From the IMG/VR virus record IMGVR_UViG_3300042293_000428, positions 1-55,559 of that record: 55,559 nt of DNA, one strand, 5' to 3'. Within the stretch, counting starts at the first letter, position 1, and the number at the start of each line of letters is the position of its first letter. This document shows, piece after piece, positions 35,601-42,871 of the stretch. The notes under the pieces are model-generated. The model did no database searches, was not told the DNA's origin, and was given only the letters and a program-made list of their open reading frames with translations. Made by a program: the position numbers and the translations under genes. This DNA is from a virus.

Positions 35601-37776
35601 CAGTTCCTTTAATAACTTTTACATCTTTATTTGTATTACCCCCTAAAGCACCATACCACCAATCATTTTTTGTTTCACCAGTCCAATCCTTCCACTCAAC
35701 TCTAAAGCCTATTCCAGGTTCAATTATAGATGGATTAATAACTCTTACATTCCATACATCATATGTATCTATTGTAATAGTTCCTTTAGCAGTTCCTTCT
35801 AATACAGGAAAACCAATTGAACACAATGAATATACTTTTACTTCAGTGTATTCTTGTGTTGCACTTTTATTTGTATTACAATCAATATATCTAACTGTAG
35901 CTTTTCCATCAGCTAATTCTGTAATTGTTACAGTGTATGAGTCACATTCCTTAGACCATGCATTATTAATTTCATTTAAAAATGGATCTTCACCTAAATC
36001 ATTATATGGATAATTAGGAAAATAAAAATCTTGATTTTCTCTTGAATATTTATTTACATTTCTAAGTATTCCTTTAGCTATAATAGATTTATTTGTTCCT
36101 CTATCTCCTCTTAATATTTTAAAACCAACAATAGCTGATTTTTCTTCTTGTGTTAAATTAGAAGACTCAATTAAGGATTTAATTTGTTCAACGTTTATCT
36201 TTACTCCAATAGGAAATACAGCATCATTACCCATCACCATTGATCCAGGACTAGAGAATAGTTTTGATTCAAACATTGGACTAACAAGGACATCTGGAAA
36301 TTTATGATGTCTTATTTTTTGTCCAGCAAGATCTCCCCACACATTTGTATTACATGGATATTCTTCTGTAGATTCCCAATATGCAAATTCTCCATATTTA
36401 TATGGAACAGCATTACCTATATTATTTCCTACAGCATCTCCTATTACAGAAGCTGTATTATATATTTTCCAATAAGGAGCACTTGTACCATCTCCTATAA
36501 AATCTTCATTATCATCTGTTACATCAGGGTATAATGTTTCACTTGGAGATAGTGCTCTACCAGGAATATGAAATCCATCCGTTTGTTTACCATTATCTAA
36601 AAGAAATGCAATTTCAAATGCATATACCTCATCACGTAAATAGCCTCGTAAGTTTGTAGCATTTAATTCATCTGAATAATTTTCATTAGCAGGAAGTTTA
36701 TATGTTTCCCATTTAAGAGTTATTTGTGAAGCTATTGACTGATAATTAATTCTATCAATAGAAATAAGTCCATCCCATATAAGAACATCTTGTGCAGTAG
36801 TTAAATCTTCTGCAATATCATAATATGGAAACTTTTCAAATATATCATTAATAGATAAACGTATAGAAGAAACATCTTGTCCTGTATAGGTTATTTGTCT
36901 TGCAACATTATCAATAAAATATGTTCCTACTAATTCTACTGAACTAATTGCATTTATTGTTTTAATTACTGCAAGATTGAAATATTGAAATCCTCCTGTG
37001 ACATCAAGATTATCAACGTTTACAATAATTGATTTACCTACATTATAATTATAATTAACTGTTGTTATATTTATATCTGCAATAGGTGTAGGGTTTGTAA
37101 CAGAATAATATGATGTATAAGGATTACCAGTCGCATCTGAATATTGAATAGCAAATTGATATGTTCCTGCAAGTAATGCTCCTCCTGTAGTAATATCTAC
37201 TATAGAAAGATCTGGAATATTAAAATTAGGTTGTATTTTTAATTGATTACAATCTAATTCTTTAGTATATGTAGGCTCACATAAATCTGAAGTAGGAGTT
37301 AATAAGAAAGGAATATTATTAATATCTAAATATCTTCTTTGATTAAAGCCATCTGTCCAATAAATCTCTGTTGTACAGTTTGTAATTTTATGTACAGCTT
37401 TATGTATAGGATGATCAATATTAAAATTAAGACATGGAGCATTAACTAATGTGCGATACACACAATCGTTATTATCCATATAACCTATTTCAGAATCTCC
37501 AGTTAATGGGTTAGTGATAAAAAATATATGTTTACTTTGTTCATTAATAAAATGTGTTCCTATTAATACATAACTTTCTGGAAAAGTTAAACAAAGTTCA
37601 TTCCCTTGTTCATTTTGATAATTAACAGAACTAGAATCAAAATTTTCTAAAGCAGCGTTCAACGCATATGTAAGAGTGCCTGGTTTAATCTGGTTCAAAG
37701 TTTGATCCATATTTAAACCAATGTTTGCACTATTATATGCTACTTTAATATTTCCTTGTTGTTGTTCTTCAGCCAT
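32605..37776 (-). CDS. Tail muzzle/nozzle protein with Thr-linked C-terminal domains (1723 aa)
   Basis: The start NIGLNMDQTLNQIKPGTLTY followed by ALNA is the characteristic opening of the crAss-like muzzle, the distal tail tube counterpart of T7 gp12. The chain is beta-rich throughout (propeller-like repeats such as ADINITTVNYNYNVGKSIIV), with LFSSPGSMVMGN and FLGDVLKLENVMFGAGKAHF among the conserved stretches. Residues past about 1480 are different: poly-Thr linkers (near 1485-1505 and 1650) separate two small Cys-containing beta domains that end the protein. Those additions look like exposed extensions. It starts six bases after a ring-protein gene, as expected for tail assembly neighbours. 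Confidence 0.75.
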   Translation of the reverse strand: MAEEQQQGNIKVAYNSANIGLNMDQTLNQIKPGTLTYALNAALENFDSSSVNYQNEQGNELCLTFPESYVLIGTHFINEQSKHIFFITNPLTGDSEIGYMDNNDCVYRTLVNAPCLNFNIDHPIHKAVHKITNCTTEIYWTDGFNQRRYLDINNIPFLLTPTSDLCEPTYTKELDCNQLKIQPNFNIPDLSIVDITTGGALLAGTYQFAIQYSDATGNPYTSYYSVTNPTPIADINITTVNYNYNVGKSIIVNVDNLDVTGGFQYFNLAVIKTINAISSVELVGTYFIDNVARQITYTGQDVSSIRLSINDIFEKFPYYDIAEDLTTAQDVLIWDGLISIDRINYQSIASQITLKWETYKLPANENYSDELNATNLRGYLRDEVYAFEIAFLLDNGKQTDGFHIPGRALSPSETLYPDVTDDNEDFIGDGTSAPYWKIYNTASVIGDAVGNNIGNAVPYKYGEFAYWESTEEYPCNTNVWGDLAGQKIRHHKFPDVLVSPMFESKLFSSPGSMVMGNDAVFPIGVKINVEQIKSLIESSNLTQEEKSAIVGFKILRGDRGTNKSIIAKGILRNVNKYSRENQDFYFPNYPYNDLGEDPFLNEINNAWSKECDSYTVTITELADGKATVRYIDCNTNKSATQEYTEVKVYSLCSIGFPVLEGTAKGTITIDTYDVWNVRVINPSIIEPGIGFRVEWKDWTGETKNDWWYGALGGNTNKDVKVIKGTEPVCISNCDKAGQRITGPIEEVVSTKCKSESPQPAITSDPNLAYRQIFNSPETSFGQPFLGDVLKLENVMFGAGKAHFVAVKSNAKYRLLTKEAQQDALDASSDLGNRTVPFNATSMFTAYQAYLQIYINGITRKNYAYSYNSIASYDYNVSIPNGLGIKQRNIDLAKYLIPGVQAIGDDNIPINNYQRETSVFIKTKELNNSEEYLSPLPFPNNSINVPALGITDKSRITIGGSRACSTPAREQGIQVLSYYASLKNTFVNQWGQIYSYETIDTGFQRTVNSTGSATIFGGDTFISRFAFKTKLPFFIDNRVNAPDDSDIFYDEIGNIAYPKYWHSARSVLADYSKNNSGILSNIISYKAHNFDCPNSQEPGPTSTPPVAASSNPNRTFYDGYFYLFAYGIPNFYCESSYNTDLRQAFNNREGDFWPHVSTSIPDDWLQEDFVSIANDNTYTYNVTFSKQNKENTFTHLPPDWDGRACYTNYPFRAIYSDSQNTDADNRVNSWLTYRAVSYFDFPQNYGALTSLDGIQNRAILARFENKTLMYNNLLTIDTSNPQAAYVGNPNMFSAPPIDFAETDLGYVGSQNKMLLKIPQGQITIDAKRGQVFIIQGTQVEDLSAFGSGMNRFFTDHLAFEILRHFPNVDIDNHFNGVGLHAVYDSKFDRVIITKLDYIPLITDIKYNSTTKEFYIEEIVDDLVLTTVVDLKDSDYFCNKSWTLSYNVNTKSWISFHSYIPNWYIAENNFFYSGINGCCGDFDFIAGELIPNPSTTTTTTSLTSSTTTTTTTAIPLDCTLNGEVILTDCVLEGTGIITIPPPCQRPTTMNNYQFITGYNIIAPPSTVVSTGSQVDACAAIAYVTTNVGYDYTLINVNAISLTVGQTIYVNNGTTDCSVIADGWYFTEESAYTTTDVYHVVSGVLTEIIPCVTTTTTTTTISGACNTYTASKATTGTIDINIIDCTGTPAIIQVGNPGGGLSVVTFCAISISGYSGDVTITFNGLC

Positions 37777-37781
37777 AATTA

Positions 37782-38756
37782 TTAATTGTTACGCCTTCTT
37801 CCATAGCTATTAGTTCTATTTGGAAGTTCATACATATTAAATCTATTAAGATCATTTTTAATTCTCCTTTGTTTTTCCCAAGGAGTTTGTTTCTTAATTT
37901 CAATACTAGCCATTATGAATGATTCTTCATATGCTTGTTTATGATAAAGAAGTTTTTGTTGTAACTGATTAAATGTTTCATCATTAGTTTGATTAGTAAG
38001 CATTTCAAATACTTTAAACTTAATGAATGCTTCTACATACTCTCTAATACGATAGTTATCAGGAATCAATTGATTTCCTATTTCATCATACTCTGTAGCA
38101 TAAAATATTAAATGTACAACCCCTTGTCTAAAATTAGTTACAAACTTATTATCTCGTATATCAAATGAATCAATACTTGCAGATCCAGGAGTAAAGTTAT
38201 TTACAGGAATAGGTTGTGCATTAAAATCCCAGTTACTTGTATACTCAACACCACATTGTTGTTTTGCTGATATACTTCCAGGTTTAAGTAAATATGTATG
38301 AGTGAATGCTCTAGATACACTATTGTTTGTTTTATATACAGCTTGTACTAATGTTGGCATACATGTACCATCACATTGTGGAACTTGACAAACAGGGTTA
38401 TTACAAGGAGTACCTCCAATAGTTAGTGGTGCTATTTGTATAGTTGTTGAACTAGCTGCTTGTGAATAAAATGAATTAGCTGATTGATAAGGATAGGCTG
38501 CTACTTCTGTAGTCATCCAAGCTTCTCTAACAGCATAAAAGTTATCAGGAAGTCTAGCTTGGAAGTCTTCAACAAACAAAACTTCTTCACTTATTACATA
38601 AGTTGTTCTTCCTAACTTCTTTAAAGCTTTGTCTAAATAAGTAGGGAATAATAAATTATCTACAGCCCCCGTATCCATATATGACTTAAGTTCCTCTGAT
38701 ACAATTGCATAAATTGGTTCAGGAGAAACAAAATTATATTTATAATAATAACTCAT
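37782..38756 (-). CDS. Tail ring protein (324 aa)
   Basis: The N-terminal part contains LDKALKKLGRTTYVISEEVL, a typical connector helix-strand motif, followed by a beta-rich insertion with clustered Cys (PCNNPVCQVPQCDGTC, about 125-140). The C-terminal 80 residues form long helices (YRIREYVEAFIKFKVFEMLT, then QQKLLYHKQAYEESFIMASI), the pattern of ring proteins related to P22 gp4 / T7 gp11 that stack between portal and muzzle in crAss-like tails. It lies directly before the muzzle gene. An HNH endonuclease gene ending in an ATGA overlap sits just upstream. Confidence 0.7.
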   Translation of the reverse strand: MSYYYKYNFVSPEPIYAIVSEELKSYMDTGAVDNLLFPTYLDKALKKLGRTTYVISEEVLFVEDFQARLPDNFYAVREAWMTTEVAAYPYQSANSFYSQAASSTTIQIAPLTIGGTPCNNPVCQVPQCDGTCMPTLVQAVYKTNNSVSRAFTHTYLLKPGSISAKQQCGVEYTSNWDFNAQPIPVNNFTPGSASIDSFDIRDNKFVTNFRQGVVHLIFYATEYDEIGNQLIPDNYRIREYVEAFIKFKVFEMLTNQTNDETFNQLQQKLLYHKQAYEESFIMASIEIKKQTPWEKQRRIKNDLNRFNMYELPNRTNSYGRRRNN

Positions 38757-39394
38757 AATTTTTTTGTGTATTTATAGGGTTTTGTTAAAGCTTTTTCTAA
38801 TTCCATTCCTTTATTTAATCTGGATTTTAATGTTTGTTGATTGAGGTTAAACTTTTTAGCTAGATCAGTTAATATATATTTTTTATTTTTATATATTAAA
38901 TATACAGAATTTCTTTTATTTCTATCTTGAACATCTTTACTAGCCCATCTACAATTAGAAGGTTCATAGTTTCCATTTACATCTATTCTATCTATTGAAT
39001 AAGTAGAATCAGGTTTATTTCCCATATCTATATGGAATTTTTTAAAATCTAACCACTCCTCACAAACTTTTATTCCTCTTCCTCCATAATTATGATAAAA
39101 AATATTATTAGAATTTAAACATCTTGATTTCATTGCTTCCCAAGAAGCATACTCAGAAGACTTACTCATATTATGAGTTGTTATTCTTTTAAGTAATCCA
39201 TCTCTTCTAGTACAACCACATGAAATAGTTCTACCATTTCTTACTGACGAAAGTCTAGTAATAAATCTTCTTGTACAAAAACATTCCATTACTACCATTC
39301 TATATTTTTGAAAACCTGTAACTTCTTTTTGGTGAAAATCTTCTTTTATAAAAGTTAGTTTTCCTATTTTATCACCTTTTTCATATTGTATCAT
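38753..39394 (-). CDS. HNH homing endonuclease (213 aa)
   Basis: Residues 120-150 carry YSIDRIDVNGNYEPSNCRWA, the D.ID..G.Y...NCRWA signature of phage HNH homing enzymes. The N-terminal half has Cys pairs (ECFC, SCGC) that may bind zinc and the YGGRGIKVCEEW stretch common in these enzymes. The C-terminus (LTDLAKKFNLNQQTLKSRLN) is a helix-turn-helix-like DNA-binding module. It interrupts the ring-gene series and overlaps the next gene by four bases, and it has its own promoter candidate, as selfish genes often do. It probably targets a homologous site in related phages. Confidence 0.85.
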   Translation of the reverse strand: MIQYEKGDKIGKLTFIKEDFHQKEVTGFQKYRMVVMECFCTRRFITRLSSVRNGRTISCGCTRRDGLLKRITTHNMSKSSEYASWEAMKSRCLNSNNIFYHNYGGRGIKVCEEWLDFKKFHIDMGNKPDSTYSIDRIDVNGNYEPSNCRWASKDVQDRNKRNSVYLIYKNKKYILTDLAKKFNLNQQTLKSRLNKGMELEKALTKPYKYTKKL

Positions 39395-39417
39395 ATTAAT
39401 TAATTTTAAATTATATA

Positions 39418-39449
39418 CAAATATAAATCATTTATAAGACAATACCAAA
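39418..39449 (-). promoter_or_regulatory. Candidate promoter of the HNH endonuclease gene
   Basis: TTTG (39446-39449), 20-base spacer, perfect TATATTTG (39418-39425), about 18 bases from predicted start to ATG 39394. It could also drive the ring and muzzle genes downstream. Confidence 0.6.
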
Positions 39450-39465
39450 AATAAAACTTTTTATT

Positions 39466-39942
39466 TTACTTCTTCCATTCTTTATATAAATGTTGGTACT
39501 TATCGTTGGTTTTTAAGTAATGTGACAATAGTCTTGATGTAAGTCTTGAAGGTTTAAAATACCAAAGGTCTGAGTTTTTGAATCGTGCTGATGGTTTAAA
39601 CCACATCCAACCAAAAAAGTATCCTTCTGTATGATAATTAAAGTTATATATAACCTTTCCTTTTTGTTTAGTTTTTTGCCAGTCAATAGGAAGATTGATA
39701 AACTCCTTCCCATCTATGCCTTTCATTTTTCTTCTTTTCTTTTTATTGATAGAGAACTCACCAAAACCATAAGGAAGTTTTGCTTTATCTCCTGTCTCTA
39801 AAATATATTCTTTAAACAATTCATTATATGTGTAGATTATATTTCTCCATACATCATATGTAAGTTGTGTAGATGGGTGTTTTTTACAAAACAAGTTGTA
39901 ATTATCTTTACTGGAAGATCTCCAATCTACTTTTACTCTCAT
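39466..39942 (-). CDS. Conserved tail-region protein (158 aa), function unknown
   Basis: An ATG at 39942 (MRVKVDWRSSSK) lies just after the upstream stop and avoids the 35-base overlap that the longer frame (start 39981) would need, so it is preferred. The protein is basic and aromatic, with THQLTYDVWRNIIYTYN-type helical segments near residue 25, a KKKRRKMKG basic patch near 70, and GWMWFKPSARFKNSDLWYFK near 125. Basic patch and position among ring genes suggest a nucleic-acid or connector role. I do not recognise a named family. Confidence 0.55.
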   Translation of the reverse strand: MRVKVDWRSSSKDNYNLFCKKHPSTQLTYDVWRNIIYTYNELFKEYILETGDKAKLPYGFGEFSINKKKRRKMKGIDGKEFINLPIDWQKTKQKGKVIYNFNYHTEGYFFGWMWFKPSARFKNSDLWYFKPSRLTSRLLSHYLKTNDKYQHLYKEWKK

Positions 39943-39946
39943 GAAT

Positions 39947-40675
39947 TTAGTTAGTTGGTTTTGAATTAGGAGCTTGTCCATCTATTCCTTCTTGACTAAT
40001 ATCACTCTTAATATTGAAGTAGGTAGATAATAGTTTTTTAGATGTAAGTTCTAACACTTGTTGTTCAAGATAACCAGGAAGAGCAAACTCTTTGTCTAAA
40101 GGATTTTTACAAATCTCATCAATAGTATATTCTGGTGTACCACATCCACACTCAGGATACATAAGATCATTGCTTACATCTTCTTCAAAGAAAGCTACAA
40201 ATCTAATTGCTCTAAGCATTGGATTGTTTACATATAGATATCCATTAGTTATCCAGAAGTATTCTTCATTCTTAATTACAGGAAGTTTAAGTAAGTTTAA
40301 ATATCTATTGATACTAATTTCTTTTAACTTTTTTCCTTTACCACTCATGGCATTAATAGAATAAACTCCTTGTATTACATATTGATAGTTTCCTTCTGAT
40401 ATACGTGGAAGTTTAAACTTAGTTCTAGCTATAGAACATTCATCTACATAATCACAACATTCAGAAATAGATACTTCACACATCTCAAGACATGGTATAG
40501 TGGTAAAAAGTGTGTCGGTAGCCCAAAGCTTTCTAAGATTGGTTTCACGTTTAATAAGCAATAAAGAATTATTTCTTACTTCGCTAGCTATTGCACGGTC
40601 AGTTATTAAACTGTCCGTACTTAATATTTTATGCACTGAACGTACATCACTTACTAATTTCCTTAATGTTGCCAT
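39947..40675 (-). CDS. Tail ring/connector protein (242 aa)
   Basis: The N-terminus (LRKLVSDVRSVHKILSTDSL, then TDRAIASEVRNNSLLLIKRE) is the helical opening of crAss-like ring proteins. A middle beta part with a Cys cluster (CLEMCEVSISECCDYVDECS, about 60-80) follows, then KLKEISINRYLNLLK and YFWITNGYLYV. The C-terminal helix (LPGYLEQQVLELTSKKLL) matches the connector pattern of the other ring-type proteins here. The placement among tail genes and three-base spacing after the phosphoesterase gene support a structural operon. Confidence 0.65.
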   Translation of the reverse strand: MATLRKLVSDVRSVHKILSTDSLITDRAIASEVRNNSLLLIKRETNLRKLWATDTLFTTIPCLEMCEVSISECCDYVDECSIARTKFKLPRISEGNYQYVIQGVYSINAMSGKGKKLKEISINRYLNLLKLPVIKNEEYFWITNGYLYVNNPMLRAIRFVAFFEEDVSNDLMYPECGCGTPEYTIDEICKNPLDKEFALPGYLEQQVLELTSKKLLSTYFNIKSDISQEGIDGQAPNSKPTN

Positions 40676-40678
40676 AAT

Positions 40679-41902
40679 TTATATTCTTTCTTCGAACTCA
40701 CATATCTTGCCTAGTTTAGTATCATATACTAAAGCTAATGCAGCTCTAACTGAGTGTACAAAATTATTATCTAAGTGCCAACGGTCTGTACCAGACAAAC
40801 TGGGCATTTGTTGTATTCTCACTCCTTTAATTTCTTTAGCCATATAGTGATGTTTATCTCCTGTATGGATTTCTCTGTATTTAGCATTACCAAAGAAATG
40901 ACTATATTCTGGATGTGTTGCAAACAATAATGGTAAATCATCTATTTTGCAATTACCATGATGCCATCCTATAAATGTATTACCTACAACTTTTGCTTTA
41001 ATTACACTGTGATGTCTTATAAAATCTACATCATAATCATCTTTAAAATATACATCTAACGCATGTGCTAAATAAAATGATTTAGTTCTATCGTGATTAC
41101 CTTGTACAAGAACAACTGTAACATTACTACAATGTTGTCTTAGCATATTAATTGTATCTACAAGTACTGAAAATCCTAATTCATATTCAGAATGATATTC
41201 AAGAATTGTATCTTGTGGAGTACCATTTGTAGTTTGGTTTTGAATATTATCAGTATGAAAAAAATCATTTGATATAGGAAGAATAATAGTGTCTATGTTG
41301 TAGTTAGCTCTCACCTTCCGAACTAATGATTGTGCTATATTAAAGTATCTTCTAGCTCTGTCTGCTGGGTCATTGTCTCCATCTATAGTTCTTTTAGCTA
41401 AATGATAATCAGCTATTGATATTTCTATATCTACATGATCTTTATTAGGATCAATTAATACTTCATTAACTGGTATATTATTTGGTGTGTAGTTTTCTAA
41501 AAACTTAGCAAAGTCTTCAGGAGAGTAATCTTTTGCTTCTTTTCTTTTTGAAAAGACTGAGGAAGTAAAGTTTCCTCCTGGTAGTAGTTTAGACCAATAG
41601 TTTGTAATAACATATTTGTCTAGATTTATTTTATGTAGCTTAGCTAACTCAATATCATCTTTAGGTTCAAATGTACTAGTGATGGTACTTTCTATTGTTC
41701 CTTTTTCAACATTCACTTTTCTAATTTCTCCTGTAGAAGTGTTAAGTTCTATTGGAGATTCATTATCTTTTTCTTTAAGTTCTTTAAGAAGCTCATTCAC
41801 TTCAAATTCACTTATTCCTAATCTTTCAGCATAAAACTTTTTACTTTTCTTTTGCCTTAATAACTCTTCTAACTTGAACAATAAATCTTGATTCTCAGCC
41901 AT
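40679..41902 (-). CDS. Calcineurin-like metallophosphoesterase with N-terminal helix-turn-helix (407 aa)
   Basis: The metal-ligand series is complete: IADYHLAK (D.H), SNDFFHTDN, VQGNHDRTK (GNHD), GWHHG and HTGDKHH, spread over about residues 155-355. Family members are phosphodiesterases or phosphatases acting on nucleotides, nucleic acid or proteins. The first 45 residues (KFYAERLGISEFEVNELLKE) look like a helix-turn-helix, and 45-140 is an unassigned linker. It heads the ring/muzzle operon behind its own promoter. DNA processing during packaging or ejection is possible; the substrate cannot be told from sequence. Confidence 0.75.
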   Translation of the reverse strand: MAENQDLLFKLEELLRQKKSKKFYAERLGISEFEVNELLKELKEKDNESPIELNTSTGEIRKVNVEKGTIESTITSTFEPKDDIELAKLHKINLDKYVITNYWSKLLPGGNFTSSVFSKRKEAKDYSPEDFAKFLENYTPNNIPVNEVLIDPNKDHVDIEISIADYHLAKRTIDGDNDPADRARRYFNIAQSLVRKVRANYNIDTIILPISNDFFHTDNIQNQTTNGTPQDTILEYHSEYELGFSVLVDTINMLRQHCSNVTVVLVQGNHDRTKSFYLAHALDVYFKDDYDVDFIRHHSVIKAKVVGNTFIGWHHGNCKIDDLPLLFATHPEYSHFFGNAKYREIHTGDKHHYMAKEIKGVRIQQMPSLSGTDRWHLDNNFVHSVRAALALVYDTKLGKICEFEERI

Positions 41903-41930
41903 ATGTAGTGTAATTTACTTAAAATTAGGG

Positions 41931-41962
41931 TAAAGATAAAAATAGTTTTCATACTATCCAAA
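41931..41962 (-). promoter_or_regulatory. Candidate promoter of the phosphoesterase-ring-muzzle operon
   Basis: TTTG (41959-41962), 20-base spacer, TATCTTTA (41931-41938), about 23 bases from predicted start to ATG 41902. It directly follows a strong terminator, so it would restart transcription. Confidence 0.6.
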
Positions 41963-42006
41963 TAAATTTAATTAAATAGATTATTCTTTATAACTAAAAT
42001 AGTTAT

Positions 42007-42039
42007 AAAACAAAAACCTCCTAAGAATATCTTAAGAGG
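42007..42039 (-). terminator. Intrinsic terminator after the fibre operon
   Basis: On the minus strand two 10-base arms (42030-42039 and 42017-42026, CCTCTTAAGA / TCTTAGGAGG) pair with one mismatch around a 3-base loop, followed by TTTTTGTTTT. It lies about 40 bases after the stop of the accessory fibre gene. Confidence 0.8.
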
Positions 42040-42076
42040 AAAACATAGAAAACCAACAAACTATGATTTTTTTATA

Positions 42077-42859
42077 TTATAATATTATTGTTGTAGTAGT
42101 AGTTGTAGTGGGACATGCTCTAATTGAATACCACGCTGTACCAGCAGAACCCCCAGTAGCTCTGATTGTAGCTATAGGATTAATTAAATAATCTGCAGAT
42201 GTGTATTTCCACCATACAATTTGATCATAAGTCACACCACTTATAGTCATATTAGGAATATCATATCCTGTATCAATAGTAAATTCTGATTGTCTTGTAG
42301 GAGCAACTCCTTTATTAGTTCCTATAAATTGATCTACTGGTAAATTTGGATCATTTGGTAACAAATTATCAGGAGGAGTTCCCCAAATATTATCAAATAC
42401 ATTATTATTAGTTGTAGCAGTCATAGAAGTTGTAGACTTTTTGTTTACTCCTCCATTTTCTGGAAGTCCATGATAAATCTCTAGTTTATCAACTTGTCCT
42501 AGTGGATCAAAAAGAAAAGTAATAACTCCACCATCTGGATCTAAATTAACGTATTGATCTTTCAATTCAAGTCCTCCAGAATCAGTAGTTCCTTCACAAG
42601 GAACACTTGGAACAAGTGTTGTAGTGGTGGTAGTTGTAGTTCCTACTAATGTAATATCTATATAGTTTACACAATCCCCTGTAGACTTAACTCTAATAAT
42701 AGTTGCAAAATCTGGGACTGCGGAAGAAGCATACCCTGCAAGTAATGCAGATTTGCTTACTCCTGTTGCAAATGCTGATACATATCCATCAAGATTTGTA
42801 TATAAATCAAAGGGTCCTGAATCTGCCCCTGCTGTTGTTAATGTTATTAATACTGTCAT
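42077..42859 (-). CDS. Fibre-associated protein with Thr linkers (260 aa)
   Basis: Residues 1-75 (GADSGPFDLYTNLDGYVSAF ... IIRVKSTGDCVNYIDITL) match the N-terminal domain of the muzzle-associated protein at 31.7 kb. A Thr-rich linker (TTTTTTTTL, about 77-86) leads to a beta domain of about 150 residues (including GLELKDQYVNLDPDGGVITF), and the chain ends in a second Thr run. It is last in the fibre operon, just before a terminator. The layout of dock, Thr linker and globular domain suggests an exposed accessory fibre or glycan-binding protein. Confidence 0.6.
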   Translation of the reverse strand: MTVLITLTTAGADSGPFDLYTNLDGYVSAFATGVSKSALLAGYASSAVPDFATIIRVKSTGDCVNYIDITLVGTTTTTTTTLVPSVPCEGTTDSGGLELKDQYVNLDPDGGVITFLFDPLGQVDKLEIYHGLPENGGVNKKSTTSMTATTNNNVFDNIWGTPPDNLLPNDPNLPVDQFIGTNKGVAPTRQSEFTIDTGYDIPNMTISGVTYDQIVWWKYTSADYLINPIATIRATGGSAGTAWYSIRACPTTTTTTTIIL

Positions 42860-42871
42860 GTTGGTTTATTT

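Noticed and set aside
35252-36013. 253-residue plus-strand open frame
   Set aside because: It lies fully opposite the muzzle gene, has low-complexity composition, no promoter and no plus-strand neighbours; it is a shadow of the real gene.
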